From positions 1 through 21,072 of the forward strand of contig CAYSOA010000037.1 in the NCBI GenBank assembly GCA_964432565.1: 21,072 nt of DNA, given 5' to 3'. The translations under genes and the position numbers were made by a program. Origin of the DNA: CAIOHW01 sp964432565. GTDB lineage: Bacteria; Bdellovibrionota; UBA1018. The notes under the pieces were generated by a model. That model saw nothing but the letters and a program-made list of their open reading frames with translations, was not told the DNA's origin and made no database searches. Below, piece by piece: positions 14,304 to 21,072 of the stretch (positions are counted from its first letter, which is position 1; every line of letters begins with the position of its first letter).

Positions 14304-15886
14304 GCCGAGCCCCCGCTCATGGCCAGTCCGAGTGCCTGTGCCGTTGCCTCGCCTCGGGCAAACTCACCGACAATGGCGCCATCAAAAATCACCAGAATGC
14401 GATCCGAAAGCGCGAGGATCTCGTCGAGCTCCGAGGAAACGAGCAGGATGCCGGCTCCCGCATCGCGGGCGGAAAACAACTTCCGATGAATCCATTCGAT
14501 GGCCCCGACATCCACGCCCCGCGTGGGATGTGCCGCCACCAGAAACTCCGGGTCGTGCTCAAACTCCCGTGCGATCACCAACTTCTGCTGGTTGCCTCCG
14601 GAAAGGCCACGCGCGGCAATCCCGGCGCGCCGAGGACGAAGATCGTACTGGGTCCATGCCCGTTCGAGTGCCTGGCCCAGTGCCTCAAAGCGCAGCACAC
14701 CGCCCACCAACGGCAACTCGCGCACGAACCGGGGATGGTGCTGCAGTCCCAGTAGCAGGTTTTGCTCGACCGACTCATCCAGCATCATGCCGTCGCGGTG
14801 ACGATCTTCGGGTAAAAAGCCGGCCTTCAGCCGCCGAATCTTCGAGGCACTCCAGCTCGTCACATCCCGACCCAGAATTTCAACCGCTCCGGACTGGAGC
14901 ACTTCGGGATTTGACGGATCGAGCATCGCGCGCATCAGCTCGCTCTGGCCGTTGCCCTCGACCCCGGCGATCCCGACGATCTCGCCGGCACGCACTTCGA
15001 ACGAAAGATTCCGGAGGCGCGAATGGCCGGCCTCAAGGTTCAGCCCCGAGGCACGAAAGCGCACCTCGCCCGGCGCCGACTGCTTTTCAGCTTCGACTTC
15101 GAGCACGACCTTGCGTCCCACCATCCACTCGGCCAGAAGCTCGGCCGTAGCCTTCGACGTCTGGATCGTGCCGACCGATCGCCCCTGCCTCAGCACCGTT
15201 ACCTCGTCAGAAAGGGCCAGCACTTCCTTGAGCTTGTGGGTGATGATGAGAATCGTGCGACCTTCGTCGCGCAGACGGCGCAAGTTCTGAAAAAGCGCCT
15301 CGATTTCCTGCGGAGTCAGAACGGCCGTCGGCTCGTCTAGAATCAAGACTTTCGAGTCGCGGTAAAGCAGCTTGAGGATCTCGACCCGCTGCTGGATGCC
15401 TACTGGCAGATCTTCGATTCGGGCGTGAACATCCACCGGCATCGAATAGCGACGTCCCAGTTCGGTCAGGCGCGCTGCCGCCTCGTCGAAACGAATCGAA
15501 GAAAAGGCCCCGGCCCCCTCACAACCCAGCACGACGTTCTCGAGCACCGTGTCCGGCCCCGAGAGCATGAAGTGCTGGTGAACCATGCCCACTCCCGCTC
15601 TCATCGCTTCGGTGGGGCTCTTCCAGCACACCGGCTCTCCGAAGAGGCGCAGCTCTCCCGAGTCGGCCGACTGCATTCCGAAGACGATCTTCATGGCGGT
15701 GGACTTTCCCGCCCCGTTCTCGCCGACGATGGCGTGAATCGAACCCCGGCGGGCGACCAGGTTCACCTCCTCGTTGGCCACCACCTGCGACGACCCGCTG
15801 CCGAAGACCTTCGAAACCCCACGAAGCTCGACCGCCACACTTTCTGCAACGCGTTCGCCTGCCAGTATCACCGAAGGACCGCTCAC
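14300..15886 (-). CDS. BMP-family nucleoside ABC importer, double ATP-binding protein (YufO/NupO type)
   Basis: The 528-aa protein contains two fused ATPase domains, as usual for nucleoside and sugar importers of this class. Domain 1 has Walker A GENGAGKST (55-63), HQHFML (103-108), signature LPVGIQQRVEI (160-170), Walker B LILDEP (181-186) and His217. Domain 2 has a degenerate Walker A (GVEGNGQSELM) but a canonical LSGGNQQKL signature and AAHPTRGVDVGA in place of a standard Walker B. That asymmetry is typical of the family, with only the first site expected to be fully active. The start codon is GTG at 15886, overlapping the stop of the binding-protein gene (GTGA). Confidence 0.95.
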   Translation of the reverse strand: MSGPSVILAGERVAESVAVELRGVSKVFGSGSSQVVANEEVNLVARRGSIHAIVGENGAGKSTAMKIVFGMQSADSGELRLFGEPVCWKSPTEAMRAGVGMVHQHFMLSGPDTVLENVVLGCEGAGAFSSIRFDEAAARLTELGRRYSMPVDVHARIEDLPVGIQQRVEILKLLYRDSKVLILDEPTAVLTPQEIEALFQNLRRLRDEGRTILIITHKLKEVLALSDEVTVLRQGRSVGTIQTSKATAELLAEWMVGRKVVLEVEAEKQSAPGEVRFRASGLNLEAGHSRLRNLSFEVRAGEIVGIAGVEGNGQSELMRAMLDPSNPEVLQSGAVEILGRDVTSWSASKIRRLKAGFLPEDRHRDGMMLDESVEQNLLLGLQHHPRFVRELPLVGGVLRFEALGQALERAWTQYDLRPRRAGIAARGLSGGNQQKLVIAREFEHDPEFLVAAHPTRGVDVGAIEWIHRKLFSARDAGAGILLVSSELDEILALSDRILVIFDGAIVGEFARGEATAQALGLAMSGGSA

Positions 15887-16890
15887 TTTCGCTTCTGGTA
15901 GTAGTCGGGAACCTGAATCTTGCCAGCGATGATCGACGCCTTGAGCTGATCGGCCTTCTTTCGAATCTCGGTGGTCAGCACCTGGGCGTTATGCTCGTCG
16001 ACGGCGTAATCGACCCCGGTGTCCTTGAGTCCGTGCCGGACAACGCCAGCCTCGAACTTGCCGCCCACCACCTGCTCGATGGCCTTGTAGACGGCCACGT
16101 CGACCTTTTTGAGCATGCTGGTCAGGATCAATCCGGGTTTGATCCAGTTCTGGTTCGAGTCGACTCCGATCGCGAGCTTCCTCCGGTCTTCGGCCGCATC
16201 GAAGATACCCAGAGTCGAAGCGCCTGCCGCAGAGAAGATCACATCCGCACCGCGCTGGTACTGCGAAAGAGCCAGCTCCTTGGCCTTGGGCGGATTATTC
16301 CAGGCCTCACCCGTCACGCCGATATAGTTGGTCAGCACCTGGGCCTTCGGGTTGACGTGCTTCGCACCCGCAGAAAAACCAAGCTCGAAGCGACGGATCA
16401 GGGGAATATCCATCCCCCCCACGAAACCCAGCTTGCCGGTCTTGCTGGCCATTGCGGCAATCGCGCCGACCACGAACGACCCTTCGTGTTCCTGAAAGAG
16501 CAGCGATCGCACGTTCGGAGCCACGACCTCGGCATCCACCACGGCAAAGTGCTTGTCGGGAAACTTCTCGGCCGCCTTCCGAACCGCCTCGGCCTGCGAA
16601 ATGCCCACGGCGATGATCAGGTCAAAATCTTTCTGGGCAAGGGAACGCAGCATCGGCTCGAAGGCGTTGTCATCGGTGGCCTCGACGGTCTTGAGCTTGA
16701 TGCCGAGCTTCTTCTGCGCCTCGGATGCGCCCCGAAACGCGGCGGCATTGAACGACTTGTCGTCCCTCCCCCCCTTGTCGAGAACCAGTCCGACGCGCAT
16801 CTGGCCCCACGAGGCACTTCCGGCCACGGTGCAGACGGCAAGGGCCGCAAGCGTTCGGTACAGCACGGATCTGGGATTCAGGGCGCGCAT
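15883..16890 (-). CDS. BMP/PnrA-type nucleoside-binding protein
   Basis: The 335-aa periplasmic substrate-binding protein starts with a signal peptide (hydrophobic LAALAVCTVAGSASWG). The Cys in it has no proper lipobox, so signal peptidase I cleavage near residue 30 is more likely than lipidation. The mature start RVGLVLDKGGRDDKSFN followed by AAAFRGA is the classic Bmp/PnrA motif, whose Asp and Phe-Asn contact the ribose and base in characterised purine-nucleoside receptors. FVGGMDIPLIRRFELGFSAGA and IFSAAGAST are also family hallmarks. ATG 16890 has AAGGAGA 9 nt upstream; the longer frame to 17160 is noise. The gene leads the importer operon and is divergent from the AAA+ protein, with 132 bp between the starts. 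Purine nucleosides are the likely ligand by family knowledge. Confidence 0.95.
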   Translation of the reverse strand: MRALNPRSVLYRTLAALAVCTVAGSASWGQMRVGLVLDKGGRDDKSFNAAAFRGASEAQKKLGIKLKTVEATDDNAFEPMLRSLAQKDFDLIIAVGISQAEAVRKAAEKFPDKHFAVVDAEVVAPNVRSLLFQEHEGSFVVGAIAAMASKTGKLGFVGGMDIPLIRRFELGFSAGAKHVNPKAQVLTNYIGVTGEAWNNPPKAKELALSQYQRGADVIFSAAGASTLGIFDAAEDRRKLAIGVDSNQNWIKPGLILTSMLKKVDVAVYKAIEQVVGGKFEAGVVRHGLKDTGVDYAVDEHNAQVLTTEIRKKADQLKASIIAGKIQVPDYYQKRK

Positions 16891-17022
16891 CGGATCGTCT
16901 CCTTGAAGAAGGCTCACAGGTTTTTGGGGCTCTTTCAGTGTGCAACGCTCCGCCGAAAAAGTCGTCAGGAATGTCGTCGCTTGACGCCGTCTACGCCGCG
17001 CGTTACTTCTGAATACACTCCT
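16891..17022. promoter_or_regulatory. Divergent intergenic region between importer operon and AAA+ gene
   Basis: These 132 bp separate two divergent starts. On the plus strand TTGACG (16981-16986) is a good -35, but the hexamer 17 nt on (TACTTC) is a poor -10, and no SD precedes ATG 17023. On the minus strand only the importer SD (AAGGAGA) is convincing; TTGCAC is a weak -35 candidate. No riboswitch, sigma54 -24/-12 element or clear palindrome was found. Confidence 0.35.
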
Positions 17023-17817
17023 ATGGAATGGGTTCACTTTCTTCCACTGAACCAGAAGGACGCCCTCGAGGCGGCGGCCTCCCATTCCCAAAACCCCGTG
17101 TTGATCTCTGGAGCCCCTGGAACCGGGAAAGGCCAGATCGCCCGCTGGATCCACCTGCATGGCCCGAGGGCTTCAAGACCGATGGTGATCGCCCATCATC
17201 GCCACGCCCTTTCGCGACAGATTCTCGAGGCGGGAGATGGCAGCCTGATTCTGCAGGAAATCGGCGAGTGGCCGCTGGCAGACCAGCGCGCCGTTCTCGA
17301 ACACCTGCGATCCGGGCAGGGCGCACGCATCATCGCCTCGACCGATCAGAATCTGGAGAAGCGCTCGCAGGCGGGTTTCTTTATCGTCGAACTTCTGACG
17401 CTGCTTTTTCGTCATCGCATCGAAATGCCGGCACTGAGCAGGCGCAGGGACGAGTTCAGAACCATTACCGCGGGCCTTGTCGCCGAACTCTCTCGAGAGA
17501 TCTCACGCGAAGCACCGGGGGTCTCGGATGCCGCGTGGACGAAGCTCGAAGCCTATGACTGGCCGGGTAATCTGCGCGAGCTTCGGAACGTCCTCAAGAT
17601 CGCCCTGACCACCTGCCAGGGCGGACAGCTCGAGGAATCCGACTTTCCGCAGTTTGGCTATGATCGCACCGAGTTTCACGCCACGCGCGAAGCCTTCGAG
17701 CGCACCTACCTCGAAGAGCTGCTTCGGGCCTGCCAGGGCGATGTTTCCCGAGCAGCCGAACTGAGCGGCATGCCGGAATCGGCCATCCAGGCGAAGGCCA
17801 AAAAATACGGACTGTGA
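17023..17817 (+). CDS. Reduced AAA+ protein with Fis-type HTH, sigma54-activator-like but lacking GAFTGA
   Basis: The 264-aa protein begins directly with an AAA+ domain and has no N-terminal sensor. Seen: Walker A GAPGTGKG (30-37), a Walker-B-like LILQEIGEWPL (75-85) in which the usual Asp is Gln, ASTDQNL (105-111, sensor I region), FRHRIEMPALSRRRDEF (129-145, matching the arginine-finger and PPLRERxED region), WPGNLRELRNVL (180-191, sensor II) and a C-terminal Fis-like HTH (about 232-264, GDVSRAAELSGMPESAIQAKAKKYG). In enhancer-binding proteins about 68 residues separate Walker A from Walker B; here there are about 48. The missing block is the one that carries the ESELFGHEKGAFTGA loop which contacts sigma54. 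It may act as an ordinary DNA-binding regulator, perhaps of the divergent nucleoside importer. No SD precedes the ATG. Confidence 0.85.
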   Translation: MEWVHFLPLNQKDALEAAASHSQNPVLISGAPGTGKGQIARWIHLHGPRASRPMVIAHHRHALSRQILEAGDGSLILQEIGEWPLADQRAVLEHLRSGQGARIIASTDQNLEKRSQAGFFIVELLTLLFRHRIEMPALSRRRDEFRTITAGLVAELSREISREAPGVSDAAWTKLEAYDWPGNLRELRNVLKIALTTCQGGQLEESDFPQFGYDRTEFHATREAFERTYLEELLRACQGDVSRAAELSGMPESAIQAKAKKYGL

Positions 17818-17832
17818 CTGGGCTGCCCTGAC

Positions 17833-18330
17833 TCAGGGGCTTGCCGCAAGATCGGCGGTCATCACCAGCCGGAATCGTTCGTCATAACGACCTCCGGAAA
17901 ACTCCCGACAGCACTTGGCACAGGCCAGGGGCCCCAGCTTGCGACGCGCCTTGAATACCGATGCGCAGTGGCCGCACTGGTAGACGTACTTGTAGGGCCG
18001 CTTGCGCGGCACCGGATTGTAGCGGCGCGCTCCCATCAGGTTCATTTTCTCGTAAAATTCCTCAGTGTGGCCATAGGGTCGCCGCCTCAGCCACAGCCAG
18101 TAATGAATCATCTCGTGTGCGATCGTCTCGCGAACATGCGTCGCGCAATCCGGCTCTTCGAGAAGGTAGGAGGCCACCTCGATTACGGCCGGAACGTCGC
18201 GAACACGGCTCCCCGGAAAAAAACGCCCTGCACTGGTGCGAAGTCTCGCGTTCCAGCGAAGGACGGGAGGATCCAGGAAATCGTCAAAGTGGATGCGGTT
18301 GAGGTCGTCGAAGATGTTTTTCAGGTCCAC
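17833..18330 (-). CDS. sprT: SprT-like zinc metalloprotease-fold protein
   Basis: SprT-domain proteins are zincin-type proteins; eukaryotic Spartan cleaves DNA-protein crosslinks, while the role of bacterial SprT is poorly defined. From GTG 18330 the product is 165 aa, a normal family size. It has DLNRIHFDDFLDPPVLRW at the start, HEMIH (72-76) with GHTEEF (87-92) supplying the third Zn ligand, and a C-terminal zinc ribbon (CGHC at 119-122, CAKC at 137-140). The frame stays open upstream to the assembly gap at 18404, but residues before the GTG look non-coding and a promoter-like pair fits transcription starting at the GTG. If the start is upstream instead, the 5' end lies in or beyond the gap. 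The stop is 15 bp from the convergent AAA+ gene. Confidence 0.88.
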   Translation of the reverse strand: MDLKNIFDDLNRIHFDDFLDPPVLRWNARLRTSAGRFFPGSRVRDVPAVIEVASYLLEEPDCATHVRETIAHEMIHYWLWLRRRPYGHTEEFYEKMNLMGARRYNPVPRKRPYKYVYQCGHCASVFKARRKLGPLACAKCCREFSGGRYDERFRLVMTADLAASP

Positions 18331-18337
18331 CCGACAA

Positions 18338-18367
18338 AATCTAATGCAGGGTTCGATCGCTTGCCAA
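18338..18367 (-). promoter_or_regulatory. Candidate sigma70-type promoter for a leaderless sprT transcript
   Basis: On the minus strand TTGGCA (18367-18362) is followed after 18 nt by TAGATT (18343-18338), or after 17 nt by TTAGAT. Initiation about 7 nt further on would fall at or next to the GTG at 18330, which has no SD. This supports a leaderless or near-leaderless mRNA and helps fix the start. By-eye match only. Confidence 0.4.
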
Positions 18368-18403
18368 GCAGTCGGCAGGAAATTAAGTTGCCGGGGTGAG
18401 TTC

Positions 18404-18503
18404 NNNNNNNNNNNNNNNNNNNNNNNNNNNNNNNNNNNNNNNNNNNNNNNNNNNNNNNNNNNNNNNNNNNNNNNNNNNNNNNNNNNNNNNNNNNNNNNNN
18501 NNN
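18404..18503. other. Assembly gap of exactly 100 N
   Basis: A run of 100 undetermined bases, a common placeholder length for a scaffold join, so the true size is unknown. It covers the mutS2 start (about 20 codons), its promoter and possibly control sequence shared with sprT. Reading frames drawn across it are meaningless. Confidence 0.98.
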
Positions 18504-20861
18504 CATGCGGCAAGCCATCCCGGGCGAAGCAAGGTTCTCGACTGGAATGTCCCTGCCGGCTGGGCGCGATCAACGACCGCAGCCAATCTGCGACAGGCTG
18601 AAACGCGCGAAGCTTTCCTGCTTCTCCCCAAGTCGGATCTCTGGACGGCACTCGACTCACTCGAAGACCCCACCCCTTCACTCGAACGACTCGCACGCGG
18701 GGCCATTCTTGATCCCGCAGAATGGCATCTGCTCAGACGCTGGCTCAAAGCCTCCGAAACGTTTCGAACGATGACCCTGCCCGAGGCGCCGCTCGAACAC
18801 GTACCCGTTTTGCTCGAAGCGCTGCCGCAGGCCTCGACAGCCGTCGCACGACTCGATCGGCTACTGACCCCCGAAGGCGAGCTTTCTGAAAATGCCTCGC
18901 CGCGCCTGCAGCAGCTCTCAGCCGAACTACGCTCGCTGAAGCGCGAGATCTCGAATCGTCTCGAATCGCTTTCGCGGGAGTACCTGCAAAAGGGAGTGCT
19001 TCAGGGAGAGTACACCGACGTCCGCGACGGGCGGTACGTCCTGCCCGTGAAAATTTCCTCGCAGCACGAAGTTCAGGGATTGGTGTACGAAGCCTCGGCC
19101 AGTCGCCAGACCGTCTTCATCGAGCCCCGTGAAGTGACCGAGGTCAATAACCGCCTGCGCCAGAAGCAGAACGACTGGATGCAAGAAGCGCATCGCATTC
19201 TGGTCGAAACCGCGCGCGACCTCTCGCCACAGGCCCCCACCTGGCGGGCCGCCACCGAACTGCTGGTTCACTGGGACGCCGTGCATGCCCGTGCCGCGAT
19301 CGCCACGCAGTACCACGGCCTCGAGCTGGAGTGCGGTGGTACGGGAATCGATCTCCCCTCAACTGCCCATCCCCTGCTCTGGTGGTCGCTTCCCGAAGAA
19401 CAGATTCAGCGCAATACGCTGCGACTCGACCCCGAGCAGCGGGCCCTGCTCATCACGGGACCGAACACCGGGGGCAAGACGGTCCTGCTCAAGACGCTCG
19501 GCATGGCGGCGATTTTTGCGCGAACCGGATTTTTCTTTCCGACCGACCGCCCCGGTCGCATGCCTTTCTTCGACGAAGTCTTTACCGATCTCGGAGACAC
19601 GCAGTCGATCGAATCGCAGCTTTCGAGCTTCAGCGGTCACCTCGTTCACTTTCGAGAGATCCTCGATAAGGCCGATTCCCAGAGCCTCGTGCTGCTGGAT
19701 GAGCTCAACTCAGCCACCGACCCGGAAGAAGGCGCCGCCCTCAGCCGCGCCCTGCTCGAAAGCCTGCTGGATCGCGGGTCGTGGATCGTCACGACGACAC
19801 ACGACCCCGTGCTCAAGAGCCTCGGACAGAAGGACCCGCGCATCCTGACGGCTGCCATGGCGTTCGACGAGAAATCGAATCTCCCCACCTACCGCCTCGA
19901 ACTCGGAGTGCCGGGCCGGTCTCGCGCCCTCGAAACGGCGGAGCGCCTGGGAATTCCGGGACCGATCATCGAGCGTGCGCGAGGGTTTTTGTCGAGCCAG
20001 CACCGGGAGTGGGAGTCGTGGGTGCGCGAACTGGAAACCCAGGTGACCGATGCCCGGCTGGCCACCCAGCAGGCGGCTGAGCTGCGAGAAGAAGCAGAGA
20101 GACGATCGGCAAGGCTGGCTGAACAACTTCGCGAGCTCGAAGAAGAACTGAAGGCAGGGGCGCGAAAACGCGTGCGACAGCTTCTGGAGCAGGCGCAGCA
20201 GGAAATTCGCCTCCGCTTGGACGAGATCCAGAAGGCTTCATCAAGAAAGATCATCGAGTCGACAAGGCACGAACTCGTACGCGAGGCCGAGGCCAGCATC
20301 CAGCATGTTGAATCCGCACTGGATTCCGAGCTGTCAGCGGCGGGAATCCCTCCGGAGCTAAGGCGGCAACGCAGTCGGCCTGCCGACGAATCGGTGAAGG
20401 CCGAGACGCTGCAGGTGGGCGCGCGCGTTCGGATTCCAAAATGGAAGAGCCAGGGATCGATCATTGAAATTCGTCCGGGTGGCCAGCTCCGGGTGGCGAT
20501 GGGAAACCTGCAGATGACCCTGAAGGCCTCAGAAGTCGAGCCACTTCAGGGGGCAGCCCCGGCCCGTAAGGCGGTGAAGATTTCGTGGAACACGGAGGCT
20601 CCGGCCGATCTGGATTCGTCGATCGATCTGCGAGGGATGCGCCTGGACGAAGCACTGGCGAGCGCCGAGCGCTACCTCGAGACCGTTTTCGCCAGTTCTC
20701 GCTACGTTCAGGTGACGATTGTTCATGGCCTGGGTACGGGTGCCCTGCGCGAAGGCATTCGCAAACTGCTTCGCGATCTTCCGTTTGTTTCCGACTTCCG
20801 CGACGGCGGCACCGGAGCGGGCGGCAGTGGCGCGACGATTGTCGAACTGGTTCGCAAGTAA
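18504..20861 (+). CDS. mutS2: MutS2 endonuclease/ATPase (5' end lost in assembly gap)
   Basis: MutS2 is a MutS-type ATPase with a C-terminal Smr nuclease domain. It is linked to suppression of recombination and, in Bacillus, to splitting collided ribosomes. The visible 785 residues start at HAASHPGR, which aligns by eye with the HAASSLGK segment near residue 21 of B. subtilis MutS2, so only about 20 residues are missing. Seen: the core/lever region with DGRYVLPVK and VFIEPREVTEVNNRL, Walker A GPNTGGKTV, DLGDTQSIESQLSSFSGH, Walker B LVLLDELNSATDPEEG and a TTHD switch. A charged coiled coil (encoded near 20000-20340), a KOW-like segment (VGARVRIPKWKSQGSIIE) and the Smr domain (IDLRGMRLDEA, HGLGTGALREGI, GGSGATIVEL) follow. 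The RqcH gene in the same window fits the ribosome-rescue side of MutS2. The tail VRK and the copy behind it belong to a short direct repeat. Confidence 0.96.
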   Translation, partial: HAASHPGRSKVLDWNVPAGWARSTTAANLRQAETREAFLLLPKSDLWTALDSLEDPTPSLERLARGAILDPAEWHLLRRWLKASETFRTMTLPEAPLEHVPVLLEALPQASTAVARLDRLLTPEGELSENASPRLQQLSAELRSLKREISNRLESLSREYLQKGVLQGEYTDVRDGRYVLPVKISSQHEVQGLVYEASASRQTVFIEPREVTEVNNRLRQKQNDWMQEAHRILVETARDLSPQAPTWRAATELLVHWDAVHARAAIATQYHGLELECGGTGIDLPSTAHPLLWWSLPEEQIQRNTLRLDPEQRALLITGPNTGGKTVLLKTLGMAAIFARTGFFFPTDRPGRMPFFDEVFTDLGDTQSIESQLSSFSGHLVHFREILDKADSQSLVLLDELNSATDPEEGAALSRALLESLLDRGSWIVTTTHDPVLKSLGQKDPRILTAAMAFDEKSNLPTYRLELGVPGRSRALETAERLGIPGPIIERARGFLSSQHREWESWVRELETQVTDARLATQQAAELREEAERRSARLAEQLRELEEELKAGARKRVRQLLEQAQQEIRLRLDEIQKASSRKIIESTRHELVREAEASIQHVESALDSELSAAGIPPELRRQRSRPADESVKAETLQVGARVRIPKWKSQGSIIEIRPGGQLRVAMGNLQMTLKASEVEPLQGAAPARKAVKISWNTEAPADLDSSIDLRGMRLDEALASAERYLETVFASSRYVQVTIVHGLGTGALREGIRKLLRDLPFVSDFRDGGTGAGGSGATIVELVRK

Positions 20862-20879
20862 CCGGTCGAACTGGTTCGC
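20841..20879 (+). repeat. Perfect 15-bp direct repeat across the mutS2 stop codon
   Basis: GTCGAACTGGTTCGC occurs at 20841-20855 and again at 20865-20879, a 24-bp period. The first copy encodes the last sense codons (VELVR) before Lys-TAA. The second lies in the same frame after the stop and would read VELVRP followed by TAG, so the 3' end looks like a small tandem duplication. Confidence 0.85.
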
Positions 20880-20881
20880 CC

Positions 20882-21072
20882 CTAGAACACCAGCTGGTAA
20901 TTCAGCCGCGCCATCTGCTCGGCCGTCGAGTCGAGCAGGTACTGACGATTCTCGAGCGTGCAGCTCAGATGCGGCAGCAGGGGTCGACTGAGCGTCGTTG
21001 TCATCGTCTGGGTCGTTGCGCCGTAACTCCAAGCCGTCGAGAACTGCAGGGGCAGCTCCCGGTTGACCGAAA
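20882..21072 (-). CDS. C-terminus of an outer-membrane beta-barrel-like protein (partial)
   Basis: Reading the minus strand from the right edge gives 62 residues ending at TAG (20884-20882). The sequence alternates polar and apolar residues in antiparallel-strand style (LPLQFSTAWSYGATTQTMTT, then LSRPLLPHLSCTLENR) and ends in RLNYQLVF with a C-terminal Phe, the typical signal for BAM-dependent barrel insertion. The start lies outside the window, so the family cannot be named. The gene is convergent with mutS2, with 20 bp between the stops. Confidence 0.7.
   Translation of the reverse strand, partial: SVNRELPLQFSTAWSYGATTQTMTTTLSRPLLPHLSCTLENRQYLLDSTAEQMARLNYQLVF

Noticed and set aside
15991..17022. 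Long upstream extension of the AAA+ protein frame
   Set aside because: It is antisense to the nucleoside-binding protein gene and carries no domain; the AAA+ homology begins at the ATG at 17023.
16891..17022. Sigma54 promoter or purine riboswitch upstream of the nucleoside importer
   Set aside because: No GG-N10-GC type -24/-12 element and no recognisable riboswitch core were found in the 132 bp.
17823..17837. Small palindrome around CCCTGACTCAGGG as a terminator
   Set aside because: The stem is only about six pairs with a one-base centre and no T-run on either side; it cannot fold as an RNA hairpin of normal loop size.
18331..18696. Extension of the sprT frame through the N gap
   Set aside because: Frame continuity across an unknown gap length is meaningless, and beyond the gap it lies antisense to mutS2.
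20529..21032. 167-codon minus-strand open frame over the mutS2 end
   Set aside because: It is out of frame with the barrel-like C-terminus ending at 20882 and antisense to the Smr domain of mutS2.

Overview
The window is a compact, high-GC stretch (clearly GC-rich by eye, not measured) from a Gram-negative (diderm) bacterium. Evidence for an outer membrane is a lipoprotein with a lipobox, a small beta-barrel-like protein ending in an OMP-style strand, and a second barrel C-terminus ending in Phe at the right edge. The combination of RqcH, MutS2, a BMP-type nucleoside importer, an EpmA-like enzyme and a Kce-type enzyme would suit a Leptospira-like spirochaete or a deltaproteobacterial-type lineage. 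That placement is inference, because no rRNA gene or other strong marker is present. No mobile element, CRISPR array, tRNA or prophage is visible, and apart from a 100-N assembly gap no stretch over about 135 bases lacks a gene.

Layout. (1) 1-2888, minus strand: a tight operon of nudL (CoA pyrophosphatase), a small OMP-like protein and rqcH (ribosome rescue). It is followed by a 106-bp leader with a strong Shine-Dalgarno buried in a perfect hairpin, and then a gene of which only the first four codons are visible. (2) 2959-4350, plus: an EpmA-like lysyl-tRNA-synthetase paralogue with an unusual N-terminal extension carrying a 24-bp tandem repeat. (3) 4290-10833, minus: lipoprotein, kce, RluA-type pseudouridine synthase and two half ABC exporters, all overlapping or nearly touching. 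The two half transporters have complementary degenerate ATP-site residues and look like an asymmetric heterodimer. (4) 10814-12354, plus: an unrecognised exported protein translationally coupled to a METTL21/ETFB-KMT-like methyltransferase. (5) 12365-16890, minus: a complete BMP-type (purine) nucleoside ABC importer, in the order binding protein, double ATPase, permease, permease. (6) 17023-17817, plus: a divergent, stripped-down AAA+/Fis-HTH protein that resembles a sigma54 activator but has lost the GAFTGA loop; it may regulate the importer. (7) 17833-18330, minus: a SprT-like zinc metalloprotein-fold gene, probably expressed from a near-leaderless GTG start. (8) 18404-18503: assembly gap. 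(9) mutS2, plus, lacking about 20 codons at its 5' end because of the gap. (10) 20882 to the right edge, minus: the C-terminus of an outer-membrane barrel protein.

Gene packing is extreme. Neighbours on one strand mostly overlap by 1-40 nt, and four convergent pairs meet with at most 20 bp between them, or overlap by 61 bp, without a recognisable intrinsic terminator. The best candidates for something new are the GAFTGA-less activator-like protein beside the nucleoside importer, the SD-sequestering hairpin at the left edge, the shortened helical subdomain in one ABC exporter half, and the EpmA variant with its N-terminal OB-like extension. I did not find a convincing multi-gene system of an entirely new type.
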